Positions 52,001 to 61,000 of a DNA stretch of 64,000 bases are shown here, in pieces. The notes beneath the pieces are model-generated. The model searched no databases. It saw nothing but the letters and a program-made list of their open reading frames with translations, and was not told where the DNA came from. Location of the stretch: contig NW_024466599.1 of assembly GCF_017591425.1 (NCBI RefSeq), positions 22,792,001 through 22,856,000 of the forward strand, read 5' to 3'. The position numbers were made by a program, and so were the translations under genes. Origin of the DNA: Ochotona curzoniae (lineage: Eukaryota > Chordata > Mammalia > Lagomorpha > Ochotonidae). How positions within the stretch are numbered: the stretch's first letter is position 1; each line of letters begins with the position of its first letter.

Positions 52001-55000
52001 TTACCAGGGATGAGATTGGAAAAGGAGCAGCTGGGACGTACAACAGCTCTCTCATAGGTTGCCAGAATCACAAGCACATTTTAGCCTTTTGTATTATAAC
52101 TTGGCCCCTGCACAGAAATTTTTTTTTAAAGATTGATATTAAGAGAGAAAGATCTTAAGTCCACTGATCCACTCCCCAAATGGCCACAACGGCCAGAGCT
52201 GAGTCGATCTGAAGTCAAAAGCCAGGAATTTCTTTCTTTTTTTATTAAAAAAATTTTTTTAAATTATATTTTTGACAATCTTTACCTAGTTAAGTAGGGT
52301 AAAAAGGCTTAAGGGCTATAGGGAAGTGGGTAAGACTATTATTCACTCCCCAAGTGAGCCCGCGGGCCAATGCTATGCCATGCCGATCTGAAGCCAGGAT
52401 CCAGGAACCTCTTCTGGGTGTCCCACGCGAGTGCAGGGTTCCAAAGCTTTGGGCAGTCCTCCATTGCTTTCCCAGGCCACAAGCAGGGAGCTGGATGGGA
52501 AGTGGAGCTGCCGGGATTAGAACTGGCTGGCGCCCATATGGGATCCCGGCGTGTTCAAGGTGAGGACTTTAGCTACTAGGCCACGCTGCCAGGCCCAGAA
52601 CATTTAGTTTTTGGTGGCTCTTTACTCTTTTTATTGAGTATTTGTCTGGTAGTTGTTGGATGGCAGGCGTTGTTAGCGTGCTTTGGATTAGGGGAGTAGA
52701 GAATTATCAGCTACCAAGGTTGGTGTCAGACATGGGAATGTGAATGAGGTGCTGGACAGTGAAGGCAGTCTGAGAAAAATTGCTACTTAGCATTAATACT
52801 GTAATAACTTGATTGTTTTATTATTTTCATCTTTTATTGATTTAAAATCTAAGTCATGCTTTCAGTATTGTAAATTCATTTTGAGCGTGAGTGAACCTTT
52901 AGAATGTTAAGTAGAGCTGTTTCCTTTCCTAATACTTCTTTAATGGATTGGTTTTGCGCCTCGCTAGCAACACTGGTGTCTGGTAGAGTGGTTGGTTTGA
53001 CTCCCCGCCCCCCCATGCCTCAGTGTAGCTTCATGATAATGCAGACCCTGGCAGGGAAGCGATGATGACTGCAGTGCTTGGATTCCTGCAGACACTCGTG
53101 AGAGCAGTGTTGTCCATTCCCAGTGCCAGCTGGGGACCAGCCCGGGCCAGCTTGGCTGTTTGGGGATATGAACCTGAAGCAGTGAATTGGGTAGCACTTA
53201 ATCTTTCTCTGCACCCCATGCTCATCTCTGTTTCTACCTTTCTGCCTCTCACATAAATAAATAGCATAAAACAAGTACCAGGATTATCACATGTGACATC
53301 ACAGAGTGCTTTGTAGTACGAAGATGCATTTTAATAGTTATAAATAAATATTTTTCCTGAGCAGATTGTTGGAAACCTTTTTAAACTATGAAGGTGTATG
53401 TATGCCTTTTTAATCATAAGCAAATGAAGGTTTTTTGCATATGTCTTTTTAAATACTAAATCTTAATCTGTAAGGTGGAGTGGAAGCAAGGAGAGGGAGA
53501 AGGGAGGAAGAGTTCGTCCAGCTGCTAATTGCTGCCCAAGTGGCTGCAGTGGCTGGGTCTGGGCCCATTTGATGACAGGATCCAGGAGTTCTGTCCGAAT
53601 CTCCTCTGTAGGTGGCTGGAGCACAAGCACTTGAACCTCCTTGCACTGTTTTCTCAGATGTGTTAGTAGGAAAATGGATAGGCAGCCGAGCAGCCAAGAC
53701 TCAAATCCAAGTTTTGGCTACTTTCATGCTTTGCCAAATATGGGTATTTATTGTTTGGAATTGACATTGATACATGATTGTCTGCTATGGGCTGAGAAAA
53801 TAGTTTCTGCGATATCCCTTTAAAAAGTTGTGTCTTGAGCCCAGTGTGGTGGCCTAGCAGCTAAGTGCTGGCCTTAAATACTCCAGGATCCCATATGGGC
53901 ACCAGTTCTAATTCCGGCAACCCCACTTCCCATCCAGCTCCTTGCTTGTGGCCTGGGACAGCAGTCGAGGACGGCCCAAAGCTTTGGGACCCTGCACCCA
54001 CGTGTGGGAGACCTGGAAGAAGCTCCTGGCTCCTGGCTTCCTGTTGGCTCAACTCCAGCCATAAATCAATCTTAAAAAAAGAGAGAGAGAGTTGTATCTT
54101 GCTGTCATTCAGAGAATATAGGAATAAAAAAATTTTATGAAAAATGTTTGTGTCAACCCAGTGTTTTACATTGTATCTCTTTTAATTTTTTTAAAAGTTT
54201 TTTTCCTCCCATGTGAAATCAGAGTTATAGAGAAAGAGAAATTATCCATCCATTGGTTCGCTTACCAAATGGCCTCAGTAGCGTGGGCCGTACCAGGTGG
54301 AAGTCCAAATAACATTTTTCATCCACATCTCCCTCATGTGTGGGTGTAAGAGGCCTGAACACTTGGGCCACCTTCTGTTACTGTATTAGGCACCTTAGCA
54401 GGAAGTTGAATTGGAAGTAAAGCAGTCAGGATACAAACTGGTACCCATTCTGGGATGAAGGCGTCAAAGGAAACAATTTTTTTCTTTATTTTTGACAATC
54501 TTTACGTGGTTAATTAGGGCACAAAGGCTCAAGGGCTACGGGAAAGTGGGTAAGACTATTATTTGCACATTTTTTTGTGTGTATCTGAGGTAAAGGGGGA
54601 GATAAAGGAGGAAGCAATTTAATGTGTAATGCTACAGCACGTGGTTTCATATGTATTTTTTAATGTAAAGTGTGTGAATTTTTGTTTTTTTAATTTGAAA
54701 GACAGATTTATAGAAAGAAAGAGAGGCACAAAGAGAATCTATCCACTGTTCACTCGCCAAATGGCCTCGTCTGCCAGAACTGGGCTGGTTGAAAGCCAAC
54801 AGTCTGAAGCTTTGTCCTGGTCTCCCACATGTATGCAGGGACTCAAGGATTTGGGGTCGTCCCCCACACTTCTTCCAGCTGCATTAGCAGATCAGAAGTG
54901 TAGCAGCTGTGCCCCAAACCTCTGCCCACATGGGTTGCCACCATGCAGGTGGAGGCTTAACTTGCTTTCCCATGATGTAGGCCCACCAGTATTGCTGTAA

Positions 55001-58000
55001 TACTTCTTTTGCGCTCAACTAGTGGTTCATATTAGGATTTAAAAAAATTTGCCACCAGCATCAGAGATTGGAGTAGGGTGACATTTTTAGAAAATTTGTA
55101 GTTTGATTTTATATTGTGTTGTAAGAATGAGTGAGGGTGAGTAGTGACTACCAGCATTTTGTGCTTAGGGTCCAGGTCTGTGATGCTTGCTGTAGTTCAT
55201 GAGGAAATCTCATGGTAATGAAATAGCTCCACGAGACTGCTATTCATTGTATGGATTTGCTCTTAGATAACAGAAAATTAACAGGAAAATGTGAGTTGGT
55301 TGAAATGTGTTTCCTGAATTCTATAGTTAACTATATTTTGTAATAAGTGAGATAGAGGTGTAACCAATTTTTTGAGTATTAATTGTGTTGTCTCACAGCC
55401 TTCATTAGAATTGGCAAAGTTATTGAATAAATGCTCTGGTCCTCATTGCTAGTAAATTTCTTTCCCCTCCTATTTGTATTAAATCAAGCAATAACAATTC
55501 TCCTGAATTTTTCTTTGCTTAATTGCAAAGGGAGATATTTATCAATCTCAATTATGGTAATTAATTATTTGAAATAATTTTCTTTTTCTAAGAATTCAGG
55601 CCTTGTTAAAATGGGTCAGTGATTCTGCAAGAGTGGCTGCTATGAAGAGAAGTGGCAGGATGAACTACATGTGCCCTAATTATTCTGCAGTGGAGTATGG
55701 GCTGCTGATGCCATCGCCCTCTCACTTGCACTGTGTGGCAGCTATCCTGTGGCATAGTTATGAACTGCTTGTCGAGTATGATTTACCAGCGCTGCTGGAC
55801 AGAGAGCTCTTCGAGTAAGTATGCCTGTATAACTGGTTTTTTGCCCAGTATTATATCACTTTAGATTTTCACTTTATCAAAGAATATTCTTGTGTGCATA
55901 CTAATAACATTTTAAAAGCAGTGATGATCAGCTCTTAAATTAGTGTGAAAATGTCACAGCAATTTACTTTATCTTTGTGTTTTTAAAGAGTTTCATGACT
56001 TAAGAAAGTTAGTATTTGGACCTCTGCTGTATCATCTTTATAGTTGGTCCTAATGGTTCATTTTATCCATGAGTTAATAGTGAGCTTCTTTCATGATTTT
56101 GGTGTACAAACATGAACTAGTTCATCAGTTATTCCAAATTTAATCTAAACATTTTTTAGCATATTTATTTTTATTTGTATGGATTTTTTTCTTTATCATC
56201 AAGTTCCATAGGCTCTGGGATTTCCTGTCACCCTCCCTAATCCCCTTCTCCTTACTACTGCTGATTTCCCCTCTAATATTCTTTGTATGGATTTTTTTAA
56301 AGACACACAATGGTAGAACTTTGTTAGTGTTGGTTATTTGCTTTTTTATGGTCATGTTTCAAATATTACTGTCTGTCTGCCTAAACTCTTATATAAAAAT
56401 TATTCAACATAAGGAGCTTTTGAAATACATTATAGATATCTTGCTATTTAATGTTATAGTAGAGTTCTTTCTAAAACAAATTAAAATGACATTATTATAT
56501 CTTTGTTTTTTCAAGGTTGCTGTTTAATTGGTCCATGTCTCTTCCCTGTAACATGGTGCTGAAGAAAGCTGTGGACAGTCTGCTTTGCTCCATGTGTCAC
56601 ATCCACCCCACTTACTTTTCGTTGCTCATGGGCTGGATGGGCATTGCCCCTCCTCCTGTGCAGTGTCACCACAGGCTTTCTATGACAGATGACAGCAAAA
56701 AGCAGGATCTCAGTTCATCCTTAACAGATGACTCTAAAAATGCTCAGGCGCCCCTGGCACTCACGGAGTCGCACCTGGCAACCCTTGCTTCCTCCTCGCA
56801 GTCTCCAGAGGCTATCAAGCAGCTACTAGATTCGGGCTTGCCTTCTTTACTTGTGAGGAGTCTGGCAAGTTTCTGCTTTAGCCACATTTCTTACTCAGAA
56901 AGCATTGCTGCGTCAGTAGATGTCTCCCAGGACAAACTGCGGCGGCATCATGTTCTACAGCAGTGCAACAAGATGCCTGTCACAGCAGACCTGGTTGCTC
57001 CTATTCTGAGGTTTCTGACGGAAGTCGGCAATAGCCATATTATGAAAGATTGGCTTGGCGGTTCTGAAGTCAATCCGCTCTGGACAGCACTTCTGTTCTT
57101 ACTGTGTCACCCTGGGTCAGCTTCAGGAGGACCTGCTTTAGGTGCCCAGCAGCCCAGTACCAAATCAGCCTCTCTTGCTTCAACCACCACCGCAGGATTG
57201 ACTACTCAGCAGCGGACAGCAATTGAGAATGCCACAGTTGCATTCTTTCTGCAGTGTATTTCATGCCACCCTAATAATCAGAAGCTGATGGCACAGGTAA
57301 AAGCAGAGAAGCTGCCTTATGTTTCATAGCTCTTGTTTTAATGTGCTTTCTCACAAAGGGCTTATCCTGGCCGACTCCTTTTTCTGAATTTGCTGTCTTC
57401 TTTTTTTATGAGACTGTCTGCAGATTGGTGAATTTCTAGCTGTAGATTTTGTACCCTTCCTTTCAAAAAAATTCTCAGTTAAGAAAATACAAGCTAAAAA
57501 ATGAATAAACCACAAGGCAGTGTTTCAGCTGGCACATGCAGTCTGACCAACAGTTAGTGGTTCCTGAATGCCGTGCCTGCATTGAGATATGGATTTGATG
57601 TGAGTGGAATGCCATGCTGGTAGAGTAAGCTTTGGATTGGAGACTCTACATTAAGGATGTAAAAAATAATTTTTTTATATAGTAAGCCTGTATGGGCAGA
57701 GTCTTTCAGGAATAACTCCAAGGGATTTTTGCCAAGCAATTCCTACTTTTTGCACTGTGGCAAATTGTTTAAGCTGGGGTAGTAGCACCTGCTTTAAGAA
57801 TTTTGATAAGATTGAATATTTTGATGTGTTTTTAAAAACTTCATTTGAGAGTCTGAGACATGGCAGATAAAAGTAATTGGTAATCATCTTTCCCACTCTG
57901 CTCCTTAAGAGATTATAGCTATGTAAAATTGTATTAGTATGTGTAAATGTGGTTAGCATATTTCTACAACACCCTGACACATTTAATCTTAATAAGAAGA

Positions 58001-61000
58001 AAGGTGTTGATGTTGTGCAACAGTGGGTTAAGCCTTCACTTTGGATACCAGCATCTCATGATGCAGAGTGAGTGCAGATTTGGGTCCTGCCTGAGCCAGC
58101 CCCCTGACACTGCCTGAGAAGACACCAGCACTTGTGTCCCTGCCACCTACGTGCGAGATCTGGAGAGGATTTGGTGAACCTGGCTTTGGCCTAACACAGG
58201 CCTGGTTGTTGCGATCATCTATGGAAAAAACCAGCTGGTGGAAGTTATCTGTTGCCCATTTTCTCTCTCTAATGCTGCCTTTCAAATAAATAAATGAATG
58301 TTTCTTTGAAGGAAAGAGTACGATTTACGTAATAGTTGGAGATATATGATTAATGTACTAAGTATGCATAATTTAAATGAATTATTTAAATTACCTTTTT
58401 TAACCAAGAGGCATGATGCACTTTGTGATTTGATTTGTGCTTTTGTAAAGTGCTTATCTGTGTCCTATTGTCTCCTGACACAGTTAGCATCTCTCAGTGC
58501 CTTACTAAGATTTTAAAAAGACAGTGTCTCTTTCCTATTTTTACTTTACTGTAGCGGTGTCAGTATTGATGAAACTAAAAATAAATTGGGTAAACTTAGT
58601 ATTCAGCATGTGAAAACCTTTGTGTAGTAGCTTCTCTAAACCACAGAGATAGCACATCTTTTACTTTTGCTCCACTTTTATATTCATATTCTTTAATGTA
58701 GAATAGTTTGTTCTTTAGTTGCTGATTTCTTCATTTCCATGTATTCTTTAAAATAAGAAAGCTACAAATCTTCATTTAAGTCTTGATATCGTTTGCCTTG
58801 TCAGGTTCTTTGTGAACTGTTTCAGACCGCTCCCCAGCGAGGGAACCTGCCCACATCTGGGAACATTTCAGGGTTTATACGCAGATTGTTTTTACAGTTA
58901 ATGCTGGAGGATGAGAAGGTGACAATGTTCCTTCAGTCTCCCTGTCCAGTAAGTATATTTGTGTGAAGTTTATAGTTTTGTGTCAGCACTTGCCAAGGGC
59001 TTGTAGAGCTCTTTAGGAGGGACTAACACTTTCATCTCAACTCAGGAAGCCTGATTTGATTAGATGAGAAAGTGAGGTGATTTTAAGTAATGTTACCACT
59101 AAAGTGAAAGTAAGCATACCATGTTTAAAACAAGTTAGTCAAATGAAACTGTGTGAACCAAGTAATTAAAATGAAATTGTTTTATGTGATTCATTACATT
59201 TTTATTCTTTTGTGCTTTTATGTTTTTTCATTATGATGCATATTCAAAAAGGTTTTTTTTTTTTCTTGATTTTTATTTGTTTTTCAGCTGTATAAAGGTA
59301 GAATTAATGCTACTAGCCATGTCATCCAGCATCCAATGTATGGTGCAGGCCACAAGTTCCGTACTCTGCATCTGCCTGTTTCAACAACATTATCAGATGT
59401 CCTTGACAGAGTGTCAGGCAAGTCATATTTAAGTATGAATTTTGTTGAAGTTTGTGTAGTATTTAAATGGTATTTTATTAGTTTTATAATTTCATGTCAC
59501 TGTATTTACGCAGTTTATAATCCATGACTAGGAAACCTCAAGATTTCTTCATTTTTTGAAGCATAAATAAGGAGATAATCAAGTAGGCAAAACGCTCAAA
59601 TCCCTCAGACATCTAATTCTTTGTAACAGTGCATAGTATTTGGAGTAACGATAAAATAGCTAGAATGTTTTTAGGTCATTAATAGAAACTGTATGTGATA
59701 TTGTTTGCTTGGCACATTACTTTGAAATAGTTTGTTGCTTGTGGGACCTGCTGTTAAGGTTTGATAGTTGAAATGTGAGCAGCTTTTAATCTAAAGTAAA
59801 GCCTACCATGAGAATTGATGCTTATCCATCCATGCTGGCAAGTCCAATGATTGTTGAGGACATGAAATGTAGCTGATGAATCTGAAAGCTATGTTTTTAA
59901 TTTTAATGAGTTTTATTTTGAATATACTTGAAGTAAGCTGCTGATTTGAAAATACAGGTGTATGGCTACATAGACTTTACTGTGAGGCGCTGCCCTTCTA
60001 ATTACACTGCACATTTAAAACAAAATAGTTGCACCCCCACTTGTGATCCTAGCGTTCTTGTGCTGGCTGCTTTGGCGTGGTTTTTACCTTACTTTTGGTC
60101 ATTGCCTCTTTGGATTATACTGTCAGTACACACCACAGAAGTAAGGAGACCCTCCGTGGAGCCTTGAGCCTTTCTTTGCTGGTATCTGTTCTCACTAAAC
60201 AGTGGTCCTGGGAATTGCAGCCAGCTGCCTTTGTCTCCTGGGTTCTTAGCTCTGCTGTCTCAACACACATGACTCTGACTGAGATCCTACCACCCTGGGC
60301 CTGGGGAACTCCAGATAAGGAAGTTCAGTCCTGGGGCTCACTGTGTGTGTCTGTGACCTAGGCATCACTGTTGCCTCCTGCCTAAAGCCCAGTGTCCAGA
60401 ACTGTTTCATATGTTTACAAAAATACTAGTTTTTGAAGTGAGAGAGCAGTCCTGGTCCTCGCTAAAAGGAATTCTACAAAATGGAAGTTTCAAATAGTAG
60501 GTTGAGGAAATTTCTCTTAGTTGTATCTTTTAGTATTTGAAAGCTGTTTAAAGTTTAGTGTTTGGGACATGAGTGTATAAAATGGAAATTATTTGAATGT
60601 ATAAATAATCACAATTCTCATTGTGATTAGAAATTCTTAGCTCCTAGTAAATACTCTTCACATAATTTCCCCTATCCTATGATTTAATTTTTGAAACTTA
60701 GAGTGGAAAATTTAAGTAAATAGTAAGTTTCGGCTGTACCAGTCCTTGATTGTTTCCTTGGAAAGTGAAATGATGATTGCATTGTGCGCTGTGGAATGCC
60801 ATCCAGAGTTTGTAAGAGATTCCAGAGCCAGGTCACTGAGATCTTTACATTCTCAAAGAAGACTGTGAAATACAAGATAGGATGCGTGCTGCTTACTGGA
60901 TTTTCTGAACCTTTTTAATGACACAAAAATTCGTATCATAATTGCGTTAAGTCAGGGAAATTACAAGAATGTCTGTGTCAATCACTGTCACATGTTGAAA

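Noticed and set aside
56140..56355. Lys-rich minus-strand frame
   Set aside because: AT-rich intronic sequence; composition alone explains the frame.
60050..60420. GC-richer patch in the GC-AG intron
   Set aside because: Checked as a possible exon or retrocopy. No frame resembles BIRC6 or another protein I recognise, and flanking splice signals do not fit the phase.
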